Shown piece after piece: positions 6,191-13,966 of a DNA stretch of 32,177 nt (positions are counted from its first letter, which is position 1; the number at the start of each line of letters is the position of its first letter). Both the position numbers and the translations under genes were made by a program. The notes under the pieces are model-generated. The model made no database searches. It worked only from the letters and a program-made list of their open reading frames with translations, and was not told the DNA's origin. The stretch is taken from contig CABUDS010000025.1 of the NCBI GenBank assembly GCA_902490405.1, forward strand, positions 1 to 32,177. Direction: 5' to 3'. Origin of the DNA: an uncultured Collinsella sp. (GTDB taxonomy: Bacteria; Actinomycetota; Coriobacteriia; Coriobacteriales; Coriobacteriaceae).

Positions 6191-9091
6191 TCACGACAGC
6201 TTGACGATCGGTGCAAAACCTTTCATCAGCTTTTTGGTCTGGCCGGTTTTTTCGAACTGGACCTCGATCATGTCTCCGGCGACCGAGATCACGGTACCGG
6301 TGCCAAAGGTCTTGTGGCTCACGGTATCGCCCGCGGCAAAGTCCTGCGACGCGCTGGCGCGATCGACCTTGCGCTCCACCGTCGGCGACACCTTGGACGA
6401 CGGCTTTTTAGCTCGCGGCGCGCCCGACCCAAAGGTCGAGGCAACACGGCCGGCGTCGGGCGAAACCCCGCGATGGCGCTCGGTGCCATAGGTGCTGCCA
6501 CCAAAGAAATCGTCGAAGCTCGATCCGCTGCGCGAACCGGAACCGCCGGTCGAGCGCGTATGCGAACCGAACACCTTGCCGCCATACATATCCGAGCCCA
6601 TGCCCGAGCCAAAAGTGCCGTGACGGTCGCCGCGCTTCTCCCATCCCGTGCCCTCAAAACCGGCAGAACCGATACCGCTAAACTCGATATCCTCAAACGG
6701 AATCTCGTTGAGGAAGCGCGAGCGCGGGTTGGCAGAGGTCGAGCCGTAGGTGCGACGCGTGGCCGCATAGGTCAGGAACAGGCGCTTACGGGCACGCGTG
6801 ATGGCAACGTAGGCCAGGCGACGCTCCTCCTCGAGCTTGCCCGGATCATCGCTGCCGCCAAAGTCGTGCACGTGCGGGAAGATGCCCTCCTCCATGCCGG
6901 CCACGAACACCGCCGGGAACTCCAGGCCCTTGGCGGAGTGGATGGTCATCATGGTAATGGCATGCGTCTCGCCGGCCAGGGAATCCAAGTCGGAGCGCAG
7001 GGCCAGCCACTCCATGAGAGCAGGAAGCGCCTTACAGGTGAGCGGACCGTAGGTGCGCTCGATCTCGTCGGCATGCACGGCACCCGCCGGCATCTCCGTC
7101 GGCGCGGCATAGGCGTTGCCCGCGATGGCGGCGGCCAAGGCATCCTGCGGCGAGAACGCCGGGGCGGCTAGGCTATCGAGCGGATTGGAGCCCGCGGCGT
7201 CACGAGCGCCGACAAGTGCCTCAAACGAGGATGCCGGAGCGGACGGCCCCGGCTCGGGCGCGGGCGCACTCACCACGACGGGCTCGGGCTCGGCACTGAC
7301 AGGCACATCGGCAACACCGGCTGCACGCAGCTCTTCCAAGCTCTCGAGCGTGCCCTCGATATCCTCGTGCGTCTCCTCAAATTCGGCAGCGACGCCCAGG
7401 AATTCCTGGATGTTCTCAGCGCGGCTCTCGGACTCCATGGTGCCTTCGGCGCGAAACGCCTGCAGCAGGCCCGTCTTATCGACAATCATCTCGACAACGT
7501 CCTTGAGCTCGCCGTCCATGCGGCGGCCCTCGCGCACCAGCGACACAAAGCTCGACAGGCCATTGCGGACCTTGGCGCTAAACATGCCCGTCTCGGCGCA
7601 CGCGATCTCGCAGGCTTGGAAGAACGAGCAACGGTTGTCGCGCGCCAGCTGCTCAATCTTTTGGATCGAGGTGGAGCCGATGCCGCGACGCGGCGTGTTG
7701 ATGACGCGCTTGACGCTCATCTCGTCGGCCGGGTTCACGATCATCTTGAGGTAGGCCATGACGTCGCGGATCTCGGCGCGGTCGAAGAATCGCGTGCCGC
7801 CGACGATCTTGTAGGGCACGCCCGCGCGCAGGAACATATCTTCGAGAATACGCGACTGGGCGTTGGTGCGGTAGAACACAGCGATATCGTCGTAGCTCGT
7901 GCCCTTGGCATGCAGCTTTTCGATCTCACCGGCAATCCAGCGGCCCTCGTCGCGCTCATCGCTTGCCTGGAAGGCCTGAATCTTCTCGCCGTCGCCCTCG
8001 GCCGTAAACAGGCGCTTATCCTTGCGCTGCGAGTTGTGGCGCACCACGGCGTTGGCGGCGCTCAGGATATGACCCGTGGAGCGGTAGTTCTGCTCCAGCT
8101 TGACGGTCTTGCAGTTTTTAAAGTCCTTCTCAAAGTCCAGGATATTGGTGATATCGGCGCCACGCCAGCTATAAATGGACTGGTCGTCGTCACCTACGAC
8201 CATGAGGTTTTGGTACTTGGCGGCCAGCAGGTTGGCGATCTCGTACTGGACGTGGTTGGTGTCCTGATACTCGTCGACGCTAATGTAGCGGAAGCGCTCC
8301 TGGTACTTGTCGAGCACCTCGGGGCGGGTGCGCAGCAGCTCGAGCGCGCGCACGAGCAGGTCGTCGAAGTCCATCGCGTTGGCGGCGCGCAGGCGACGCT
8401 CCAGCTCCAGGTAGACCTGCGCGGCCTTTTTGTCATTGGGGCTGTCGGCGGATTTGAGCATGTCCTCGGGCCCGATCATGGCGTTTTTAGCCGAGCTGAT
8501 CTTGCTGCGGATCATGTTGATGGGGAACTGCTTTTGCTCAATGCCGAGCGCCTGCATAATGTCACGCACCATGCGCTTTGAGTCATCGTCGTCATAGATG
8601 GTGAACTGACCGGTGTAGCCCAGCAGGTCGGCGTCCTCGCGCAGCATGCGCACGCACATGGCGTGGAAGGTGCACACCCACATGCCGCGGGTGCCACTGG
8701 GGATGAGTGCCGACAGACGATCGCGCATCTCGGCCGCGGCCTTGTTGGTAAACGTGATGGCCAGGACCTGCCAGGGCTTAACGCCCAGGTTGCCAAGCAT
8801 ATGTGCGATGCGGAAGGTCAGGACGCGGGTCTTGCCCGAGCCGGCGCCGGCAAGGACCAGCAGCGGGCCCTCGGTGGTCAGGACCGCCTCGCGCTGGGCG
8901 GGGTTCAGGCTATCGATATCGACGAGCGGCTTGGCGGGCTTGGGTGCCGGAGCCGGGGCGTCGTAGATGTCGAGCGGAACGAGCTCGGGTTCCGGCGCGG
9001 CGGGGGCGGTGTACGCATTGAGCGACACGGGTTCCGGCGCGGGCGGCACGGGCGCGGCAGTGTTCTTTTCCCAGGGCAGGGGCTGGGTCAT
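6191..9091 (-). CDS. pcrA: ATP-dependent 3'-5' DNA helicase PcrA/UvrD
   Basis: Superfamily 1A helicase acting in nucleotide excision repair, removal of recombination proteins and plasmid or fork processing. The Walker A motif LAGAGSGKT lies near residues 80-88, motif II is DEYQDTN, and the motif VI region reads AYVAITRARKRL. The C-terminal 45 residues (GDTVSHKTFGTGTVI onwards) match the PcrA/UvrD Tudor-like RNA-polymerase-interacting end. At 966 residues it is about 230 longer than Bacillus PcrA: there is an Ala/Pro/Glu-rich N-terminal extension of about 58 residues and an Ala/Pro-rich insert of about 85 residues in the 2B region (DNA 7060-7330). A GAGGAG ribosome binding site precedes the ATG at 9091; the longer start at 9175 lacks one. 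A -10 TATACT lies at 9153-9158. Confidence 0.95.
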   Translation of the reverse strand: MTQPLPWEKNTAAPVPPAPEPVSLNAYTAPAAPEPELVPLDIYDAPAPAPKPAKPLVDIDSLNPAQREAVLTTEGPLLVLAGAGSGKTRVLTFRIAHMLGNLGVKPWQVLAITFTNKAAAEMRDRLSALIPSGTRGMWVCTFHAMCVRMLREDADLLGYTGQFTIYDDDDSKRMVRDIMQALGIEQKQFPINMIRSKISSAKNAMIGPEDMLKSADSPNDKKAAQVYLELERRLRAANAMDFDDLLVRALELLRTRPEVLDKYQERFRYISVDEYQDTNHVQYEIANLLAAKYQNLMVVGDDDQSIYSWRGADITNILDFEKDFKNCKTVKLEQNYRSTGHILSAANAVVRHNSQRKDKRLFTAEGDGEKIQAFQASDERDEGRWIAGEIEKLHAKGTSYDDIAVFYRTNAQSRILEDMFLRAGVPYKIVGGTRFFDRAEIRDVMAYLKMIVNPADEMSVKRVINTPRRGIGSTSIQKIEQLARDNRCSFFQACEIACAETGMFSAKVRNGLSSFVSLVREGRRMDGELKDVVEMIVDKTGLLQAFRAEGTMESESRAENIQEFLGVAAEFEETHEDIEGTLESLEELRAAGVADVPVSAEPEPVVVSAPAPEPGPSAPASSFEALVGARDAAGSNPLDSLAAPAFSPQDALAAAIAGNAYAAPTEMPAGAVHADEIERTYGPLTCKALPALMEWLALRSDLDSLAGETHAITMMTIHSAKGLEFPAVFVAGMEEGIFPHVHDFGGSDDPGKLEEERRLAYVAITRARKRLFLTYAATRRTYGSTSANPRSRFLNEIPFEDIEFSGIGSAGFEGTGWEKRGDRHGTFGSGMGSDMYGGKVFGSHTRSTGGSGSRSGSSFDDFFGGSTYGTERHRGVSPDAGRVASTFGSGAPRAKKPSSKVSPTVERKVDRASASQDFAAGDTVSHKTFGTGTVISVAGDMIEVQFEKTGQTKKLMKGFAPIVKLS

Positions 9092-9152
9092 GGGCGACTC
9101 CTCATCTGACGGACGGCGCGCCTGCGGGCAGCGCCATAGTTTGAGCCGTACC

Positions 9153-9158
9153 AGTATA
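9153..9158 (-). promoter_or_regulatory. -10 box of pcrA (TATACT)
   Basis: TATACT on minus lies 62 nt upstream of the pcrA ATG, with TTGCGT 19 nt further upstream as a loose -35 candidate. The predicted leader is about 55 nt. Confidence 0.4.
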
Positions 9159-9230
9159 CCGAGCCGCGCGGACACCGACGCAAATCACACCACGACTCCG
9201 TGCGCCGCCGTCAGGCCCACCCCAGTGAAT

Positions 9231-9297
9231 TTGGTGCAAAGGTGTCAGGTTTGTCTGCACCAAGCCGGTACAAAATAACCTGACCCCAATGCACCAA
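9231..9297. repeat. Two-tier imperfect inverted repeat, REP-like
   Basis: TTGGTGCA (9231-9238) pairs with TGCACCAA (9290-9297), and inside it GTCAGGTT (9244-9251) pairs with AACCTGAC (9277-9284). It lies in the 356-bp gene-free stretch 9092-9447 between divergent pcrA and the uppP 3' end. Apart from this repeat, the pcrA promoter and the palindrome at 9335-9430, the stretch holds nothing I can support. Confidence 0.6.
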
Positions 9298-9334
9298 TCA
9301 GGGAGCCACCGATGTCATGGCAACGGTGGCGAGC

Positions 9335-9430
9335 GGCGGCCAGGGCGAACAAATTGGCATGAAAAGAGGACGGCATAGACCTTTTGGTCATGCCGCCCTC
9401 TTTGAATGACAAGTTGTCGCCCTGGCCGCC
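9335..9430 (-). terminator. 96-nt nested palindrome containing the uppP terminator
   Basis: The outer arms GGCGGCCAGGGCG and its exact complement (9335-9347, 9418-9430) enclose a second hairpin at 9363-9403: AAAGAGG-CGGCAT-GACC pairs with GGTC-ATGCCG-CCTCTTT, with two mismatched or bulged positions and a TTTT loop. On minus the inner stem ends in TTTTC. It begins 18 nt past the uppP stop, so it serves as that gene's 3' end. Confidence 0.7.
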
Positions 9431-9447
9431 GCGCAGCGTCGACTAAG

Positions 9448-10428
9448 TTAAAGGCCGAGCATCGGCTCCAGAACAAAGAAGTATGCGAGCACTACGATGC
9501 CCAGGATGATGCGGTAGACGCCGAAGCACTTGAAGTCGTGACGGCGGACGAAGCCCATGAGCCACTTGATGGCGATGAGCGAAACCACAAAGGCCACAAC
9601 GCAGCCCACGCCCAAGATGGCGATCTCGTTGGTGCCGAACGTGCCGCCCTTGATGAAGTACTTGACCAGCTTGAGCGCACTTGCGCCAAACATAACGGGA
9701 ATAGCCAGGAAGAACGTGAACTTAGACGCCACCGAACGCGTGCAGCCCAAAAGCAGGCCACCGATGATGGTAGAACCGGAACGAGACGTACCAGGCACCA
9801 GCGAAAGCACCTGGAAGCAGCCGATACCCAGCGCAGTCTTCCAGCTCAGGTCCTCGAGCGTAGTGATGGAGCCAAAGTCCAGGTTATCGTCATCGTCCTC
9901 ATCCTCGGCGGTAGCCGCGGCGGACGCCGCAAAGTGCGCACCGGCAGGACGTTCACCCGACACCACAGCACGCGAACCAAACGAACCGGCAACGGCCATT
10001 TCCTCGCGCTTGCTCGCGCGCCAGTTCTCGATCACGATAAACAGCACGCCGTACACAATGAGCGCCAGCGCCACGACGGGAGCATTGTAGAAATGTTCCT
10101 CCATCCAGTCGTTGAGCGGCAGGCCGATCGCCGCCGCAGGAATGCAGCCGAGCACAATCTTGCCCCACAGCACCCAGGTGTCGCGGCGGCCCTCCTTACC
10201 CTTGCTGGGCGAGAACGGGTTGAGCTCGTGGAAAAACAGCACGCAGACAGCCAGAATGGCGCCGAGCTGAATCACGACCAGGAACATATTCCAGAACGTC
10301 TCGCTCACGTTCATCTTGACGAACTCGTCCACCAAGATCATGTGACCCGTCGACGAAACGGGCAGCCATTCGGTGATGCCCTCGACCAGGCCCATGAAGG
10401 CAGATTTTAGAAGCTCGATAATATCCAA
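9448..10428 (-). CDS. uppP: Undecaprenyl-diphosphatase UppP (BacA family)
   Basis: Integral membrane phosphatase that dephosphorylates undecaprenyl diphosphate to recycle the lipid carrier of peptidoglycan synthesis; the family is linked to bacitracin tolerance. Near the N-terminus lies EGITEWLPVSSTGH with the catalytic glutamates at 16 and 20; the second signature is PGTSRSGSTI. Eight or so hydrophobic helices are visible. At 326 residues it exceeds the usual 265-280 because of a hydrophilic, strongly acidic loop (an EDEDDDD run, DNA about 9860-10010). No ATG fits: TTG at 10428 has GAGGGGG about 5 nt upstream and begins LDIIELLKSAF, so it is chosen; a GTG seven codons upstream lacks a Shine-Dalgarno sequence. 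The nearby BceRS-like pair makes a cell-envelope-stress neighbourhood plausible but unproven. Confidence 0.92.
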   Translation of the reverse strand: MDIIELLKSAFMGLVEGITEWLPVSSTGHMILVDEFVKMNVSETFWNMFLVVIQLGAILAVCVLFFHELNPFSPSKGKEGRRDTWVLWGKIVLGCIPAAAIGLPLNDWMEEHFYNAPVVALALIVYGVLFIVIENWRASKREEMAVAGSFGSRAVVSGERPAGAHFAASAAATAEDEDDDDNLDFGSITTLEDLSWKTALGIGCFQVLSLVPGTSRSGSTIIGGLLLGCTRSVASKFTFFLAIPVMFGASALKLVKYFIKGGTFGTNEIAILGVGCVVAFVVSLIAIKWLMGFVRRHDFKCFGVYRIILGIVVLAYFFVLEPMLGL

Positions 10429-10677
10429 AGGGACCCCCTCGTTAGACACCCGCCGGTAGATGTTCTGCGGACGATGCGGGCGATGTCCCATTATCAACCG
10501 TTGGCGGTGCAACCACGCCCACCCTTACCAAAAAACTCGCCCGTTCACAGAATTGCGAGCGGTCAAACCGAAATCCTTGGGTATAACTGCAACAAGATAA
10601 AGTGTCCGGCGGCCAACGCACCCGCGCCCGCCCGACGCACGAGCCCCGCGCCCGTGCGATAGACCAAGGAGGAAACC
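10429..10677. promoter_or_regulatory. Divergent uppP/usp promoter region
   Basis: This 249-bp gap must hold both promoters. The best plus-strand -10 is TATAAC (10582-10587); the best on minus is GATAAT near 10493. Neither has a clear -35 at standard spacing. No small ORF or hairpin of note is seen. Confidence 0.25.
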
Positions 10678-11115
10678 ATGAACGAGGGCTACACCAAGGT
10701 ATTTGTTTCACTCGACGGTACTGAGCAGCAGGATTTTGTGCTCGCACGCGCCATCAAGGTCGCCGCGAACAACGGCGCCAAGCTGATCATCGGCCACGTC
10801 ATCGACTCCACCGCACTCGAGAGCGCCGGTTCCTATCCGGTCGACTTGGTCAACGGCTTGGAGGAGGCCTTTAACAACTCCATCGCCAAGCAGCTCGAGG
10901 AGGCCAAGGCCAATCCCAACATTCCCGAGGTCGAGGTCATGATTCGTACCGGCCGCATTCGCGAGACGCTCAAGGATGAGATGCTCGACGTGGTCAAGCC
11001 CGATCTGGTGCTCTGCGGCGCCCGCGGCCTGTCCTCAATTAAGTACGCGCTACTGGGCTCGATTTCGACGTTCCTGCTGCGCAATACGGACTGCGACATC
11101 CTGGTCGTGAAGTAG
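10678..11115 (+). CDS. Universal stress protein, UspA family
   Basis: Small cytoplasmic protein of the universal stress family, whose members bind ATP or AMP and aid survival in stationary phase or stress. The single 145-residue domain has the Usp fold signature: a first beta strand (VFVSLDGT), and a C-terminal nucleotide-binding motif of the form G-x2-G-x9-G-S in CGARG...LLGSIS, which predicts an ATP-binding member. AAGGAGG precedes the ATG by 7 nt. It stands alone, divergent from uppP and convergent with the sensor kinase gene. A long palindrome and a strong terminator follow it. The exact physiological role cannot be read from sequence. Confidence 0.9.
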   Translation: MNEGYTKVFVSLDGTEQQDFVLARAIKVAANNGAKLIIGHVIDSTALESAGSYPVDLVNGLEEAFNNSIAKQLEEAKANPNIPEVEVMIRTGRIRETLKDEMLDVVKPDLVLCGARGLSSIKYALLGSISTFLLRNTDCDILVVK

Positions 11116-11128
11116 GTTCCTTCCCGTC

Positions 11129-11219
11129 GGCGCAAGGCCTGCGGGGTTATCACGCCGACGTCCTCGCCGCTTCGCGGCTGCGGGATGTCGGCTTAGATAA
11201 CCCCTCCCGGCCTTGCGCC
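11129..11219. repeat. 91-nt nested palindrome downstream of usp
   Basis: Symmetric arms are, outermost to innermost: GGCGCAAGGCC/GGCCTTGCGCC (11129-11139, 11209-11219), GGGGTTATC/GATAACCCC (11143-11151, 11196-11204), GCCGAC/GTCGGC (11154-11159, 11187-11192) and GCCGC/GCGGC (11166-11170, 11174-11178). In RNA it would fold into one long interrupted hairpin. It lies between the usp stop and its T-rich terminator. Confidence 0.75.
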
Positions 11220-11259
11220 TTCGTCACCATACTTCAACGAGTTAGCTGATAAAAGATGG

Positions 11260-11293
11260 CGTGCCGCCCCGGTTGGGGCGGCACGTTTTGTTT
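11260..11293 (+). terminator. Intrinsic terminator of usp, probably bidirectional
   Basis: A perfect 11-bp stem CGTGCCGCCCC/GGGGCGGCACG has the loop GGTT and runs into TTTTGTTT on plus. On minus it is followed by CCATCTTTT, so it may also end the sensor kinase transcript, whose stop lies 23 nt away. Confidence 0.85.
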
Positions 11294-11315
11294 GGGTGGA
11301 CGTCTGCCGTGTGCG

Positions 11316-12359
11316 CTACTCGAAATATTGGAACTTATTCGTCGAGAAGGCGAATGTTACGACAAAGCCTTCGCCGGGGTCGGAGGCTGCGGTAACGTCG
11401 ATGCCCATCTTGGAGCACAGGCGCGCCACCAGGTAGAGGCCAATGCCCGTTGCGCGCTTGGTGGTGCGACCGTTGTCGCCGGTAAAGCCCTTCTCGAACA
11501 CGCGGGGCAAATCTGCTGCACACACGCCGCAGCCGTTGTCGGCAACGGTGAGCTCAATGCGCTCACTCGCCAGACCCTCGTCCAGCAACGCGCCCGAAAA
11601 CACGATCTTTGCGCCGTCCTCGCGCGCATATTTAATGCTGTTCTGAATGAGCTGGCCCAGGATAAACTCGAGCCACTTTTCGTCGGTAAAGACCTCGAAA
11701 TCGAGGTTCTCGCACACCGGAGCCACGTGCGCCGCAATGAGCTCGCGCGCGTTGGCCTTAATCGCACCCGTCACCAAGGTCTTAAGATCCCAGCGGCGAA
11801 TCAGGTAATCGCGTTCCACGACTTCCGAGCGCGCATAGTAGAGCGCCTGGTCGATATAACGTTCCACGCGAGCCAGCTCGCGACCCAGGTCATCCACACG
11901 CGACAGGTCGTCTTCGCTGCCGTCCAAGTTTTCCAGAATCAGATGAGCGGCCGCCAAGGGCAGCTTGGCCTCGTGGACCCAGCTCTCGATATAGTCGCGA
12001 TAGTCGTCGGTTTGGCGCCGGCCTTCGGCAACCTCGTCGCAGGCGGCTTTGCCCACCCGGCGCAGGACCTCGTACTCGAGCTCGCCCTCGGCATAGGTTG
12101 GGCATTGCACCATCTCCTGCACCCACGCGGGACTCTCCAGCTCCTCGGCCGCACGCTCCAGCTGGCGCAGAAAGCGGCGACGGCGCGTATATTCGATCAC
12201 GATACCCAGCATGCCAAAGGCAAAGGACACGCCGATTGCCACGATCACGATAGATGCAGGAGCACCGGCGACCGTCAGCACAAAGCAGCTCAGCAGCACG
12301 CCGCACGTCCACACGACGACGGGCAGCAACGCGTCTTTAAAGAACTTGCCAAACGACAT
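11316..12359 (-). CDS. Intramembrane-sensing sensor histidine kinase, BceS/GraS-like
   Basis: Membrane histidine kinase predicted to detect envelope stress such as antimicrobial peptides and to phosphorylate the response regulator encoded just upstream. It is 347 residues long, the family's usual size. Two N-terminal helices (about 10-30 and 34-55) are joined by only a few extracellular residues, the hallmark of intramembrane-sensing kinases. The H-box is WVHEAKLPL with His129, followed by the N-box QLIQNSIKYA and ATP-lid motifs DNGCGV, FEKGFTG and ATGIGLYLV. It starts 9 nt after the regulator stop with only AGGA as a weak ribosome binding site, suggesting coupled translation. BceAB-type ABC transporter genes, the usual partners, are not in the window. 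Confidence 0.9.
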   Translation of the reverse strand: MSFGKFFKDALLPVVVWTCGVLLSCFVLTVAGAPASIVIVAIGVSFAFGMLGIVIEYTRRRRFLRQLERAAEELESPAWVQEMVQCPTYAEGELEYEVLRRVGKAACDEVAEGRRQTDDYRDYIESWVHEAKLPLAAAHLILENLDGSEDDLSRVDDLGRELARVERYIDQALYYARSEVVERDYLIRRWDLKTLVTGAIKANARELIAAHVAPVCENLDFEVFTDEKWLEFILGQLIQNSIKYAREDGAKIVFSGALLDEGLASERIELTVADNGCGVCAADLPRVFEKGFTGDNGRTTKRATGIGLYLVARLCSKMGIDVTAASDPGEGFVVTFAFSTNKFQYFE

Positions 12360-12368
12360 GACCGGGTC

Positions 12369-13040
12369 CTAAACCGAATAGCCTTGGCCGCGGTGCGTGG
12401 TGAGGTATCCCTTAATGCCGATCTTGTCGAGCGTCGCACGCAGGCGGTTGATGTTGACGGTGAGCGTGTTGTCGTCCACGAAGGCATCGGAGTCCCACAG
12501 GTCCTGCATGATGGCCGAGCGCGAAACGATCTTGCCCGCGCGGCTCAGAAGCAGCGAGAGGATACGCAGCTCGTTTTTGGTGAGCTCGGTGCTAGTGCCG
12601 GTTTGCGTGTTGGTGACCATGGAGCGGGCGAGGTCGAGCTCCAATCCCTTGTGGACGAGCGTGCTGCGCTCGCCTGCCGCCGCGGTGCGACGCAGCAGTG
12701 CGTTGATGCGCGCCACGAGCACGCGGGCGCTGTATGGCTTGGGGACAAAGTCGTCCGCGCCGAGCGTCATGGCCATGACCTCGTCGATCTCGGTCGTGCG
12801 CGACGTGAGGACGATGATGGGGACCTCAGATTCGCGGCGGACTTCGTGGCAGATATGCTGGCCGTCTTTGACGGGAAGCGTGAGGTCGAGCAGCACCAGG
12901 TCGGGCGCGGCGGCGAGAATATCGCGCGAGACGTGCTCGAACGATTCGCAGGCTTCGACCTCAAAACCGGCACGAGCAAGGATGTCAGCAAGCTCGCGAC
13001 GAATGGGCTCGTCGTCCTCAACGATATAGATCAGCGCCAT
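12369..13040 (-). CDS. OmpR/BceR-like response regulator
   Basis: Two-domain transcription factor of 223 residues. The receiver domain (1-115) has the acidic pair Asp9/Asp10, phospho-acceptor Asp52 in LLDLTLPVKDG, Thr79 in VLTSRT and Lys101 in VPKPY. The C-terminal winged-helix domain (about 125-223) includes LTKNELRILSLLLSR and ends TTHRGQGYSV, typical of BceR/GraR regulators. A GGGGAG element about 8 nt before the ATG sets the start. It is the first gene of an apparent operon with the sensor kinase. The promoter candidate at 13177-13202 is palindromic, which would fit autoregulation. Targets are unknown; the nearby uppP is a possible but unproven one. Confidence 0.93.
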   Translation of the reverse strand: MALIYIVEDDEPIRRELADILARAGFEVEACESFEHVSRDILAAAPDLVLLDLTLPVKDGQHICHEVRRESEVPIIVLTSRTTEIDEVMAMTLGADDFVPKPYSARVLVARINALLRRTAAAGERSTLVHKGLELDLARSMVTNTQTGTSTELTKNELRILSLLLSRAGKIVSRSAIMQDLWDSDAFVDDNTLTVNINRLRATLDKIGIKGYLTTHRGQGYSV

Positions 13041-13176
13041 GGATTCCGCTCCCCTCCTGGTTGTCTTACAGCCATTATTACCGCGAAGCCGCCGGTACGC
13101 GCCTCGCGCGGCGCCAAGGTGACAGAACTGTTCGCGAACGAAAGCGTTCGGCTCGATCCTCGCTTGCGGCGGGCGC

Positions 13177-13202
13177 GGGGATTACATGATTATAATATCC
13201 CC
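13177..13202 (-). promoter_or_regulatory. Palindromic promoter of the two-component operon
   Basis: GGGGAT and ATCCCC arms (13177-13182, 13197-13202) flank an AT-rich core that contains TATAAT on minus (13194-13189) and also TATAAT on plus (13191-13196). It lies just after the stop of the upstream gene and gives a leader of about 140 nt, with a CGAACG/CGTTCG hairpin at 13135-13150. No consensus -35 is visible. Confidence 0.45.
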
Positions 13203-13218
13203 GTCCCAGAAAAATCAT

Positions 13219-13950
13219 TTAGCGGCGGGCGCGGAGCTTTTCGTAGCCATCGGCAAAGAAGGCGACCGTCGCGGCATCGGACTCGGCGGCGTCAGCGTCG
13301 GCGGCAGGCACCACGCCGTGCTCGTCGCTCACCAGGAACAGCGCGCCCTTGAGCTGTGCGGGAATGTCCACGCGCGTGACCGGGATGCCCTTGGTCTGGG
13401 CCAGCTGCTCTATGAGCGTCGCCGTGCCGCACAGGCACTCGTCCGCCGGCGCCACAAAGGCCAGCTCGCCGTTGTTGACGGCAGCGAGCAGCTCGGGCGC
13501 CACGCCGGTTTCGTCGGCCTCGGAGCGGGCCTCGGCGGAGCGGGCACGCAGCGCCTTGGCCGAAGTATCGGCCAGCGGCGCGTACTCACCCACCGTCATG
13601 GCGGCATTGCCGTTAACGTCGATCACCAGCATGAGCACGCCGTCGTGCGCGGTGTAATCGCCCTCGGCAAGCGACCACTCAACGTGCTGCTTAGCCCAGC
13701 TGAGCATGTTATGGGTAAGCGGTTCGCCCTGCACCAGACGCTCGGACAGCGCGCGAATGTGACGGTTGAGCATGGGCACCTTTTTGTTGGACATGCGCCA
13801 ACGGCAGATAAGCGCGGGCTTGTCGAGCGTAAACTTCTCGACCGCCTCCTGATTGGCGCAAAAGTCCTCGTACGCACGCTGGTCCTCGGCATTGCCAAAC
13901 AGCTCTGCATCATCAATCTGGGGCATGGTCATACCTTTCGTGTTAGTCAT
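13219..13950 (-). CDS. Conserved-looking protein of unknown function
   Basis: A 243-residue soluble protein that I do not recognise. It has no signal peptide, membrane helix or catalytic motif that I can name. The middle (residues about 55-110) contains a well-ordered stretch, WRMSNKKVPMLNRHI and VLMLVIDVNGNAAMTVGEY. The region near 145-195 (ELLAAVNNGELAFVAPADE and LIEQLAQTKG) superficially resembles SseB-type domains, but I would not assign it. The ATG at 13950 has AGAGGA about 5 nt upstream. An ATG eight codons in (13926) has AAAGG at good spacing, so translation might start there. A -10-like TATAAG ends only 8 nt before 13950, allowing a leaderless or very short-leader mRNA. Coding character is strong. 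Confidence 0.75.
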   Translation of the reverse strand: MTNTKGMTMPQIDDAELFGNAEDQRAYEDFCANQEAVEKFTLDKPALICRWRMSNKKVPMLNRHIRALSERLVQGEPLTHNMLSWAKQHVEWSLAEGDYTAHDGVLMLVIDVNGNAAMTVGEYAPLADTSAKALRARSAEARSEADETGVAPELLAAVNNGELAFVAPADECLCGTATLIEQLAQTKGIPVTRVDIPAQLKGALFLVSDEHGVVPAADADAAESDAATVAFFADGYEKLRARR

Positions 13951-13958
13951 TCCGTCCT

Positions 13959-13964
13959 CTTATA
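13959..13964 (-). promoter_or_regulatory. -10-like TATAAG next to the 13950 start codon
   Basis: TATAAG on minus sits between the T-tract of the purH-side terminator and the start codon of the unknown gene. Initiation 7-8 nt downstream would fall at the ATG itself. Because the terminator blocks read-through, a promoter at this point is needed. Confidence 0.4.
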
Positions 13965-13966
13965 CC

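Noticed and set aside
11256..13352. 698-codon open frame on plus across the two-component genes
   Set aside because: It runs antisense to both the kinase and regulator, whose catalytic motifs are intact. Long antisense frames are expected at this GC content.
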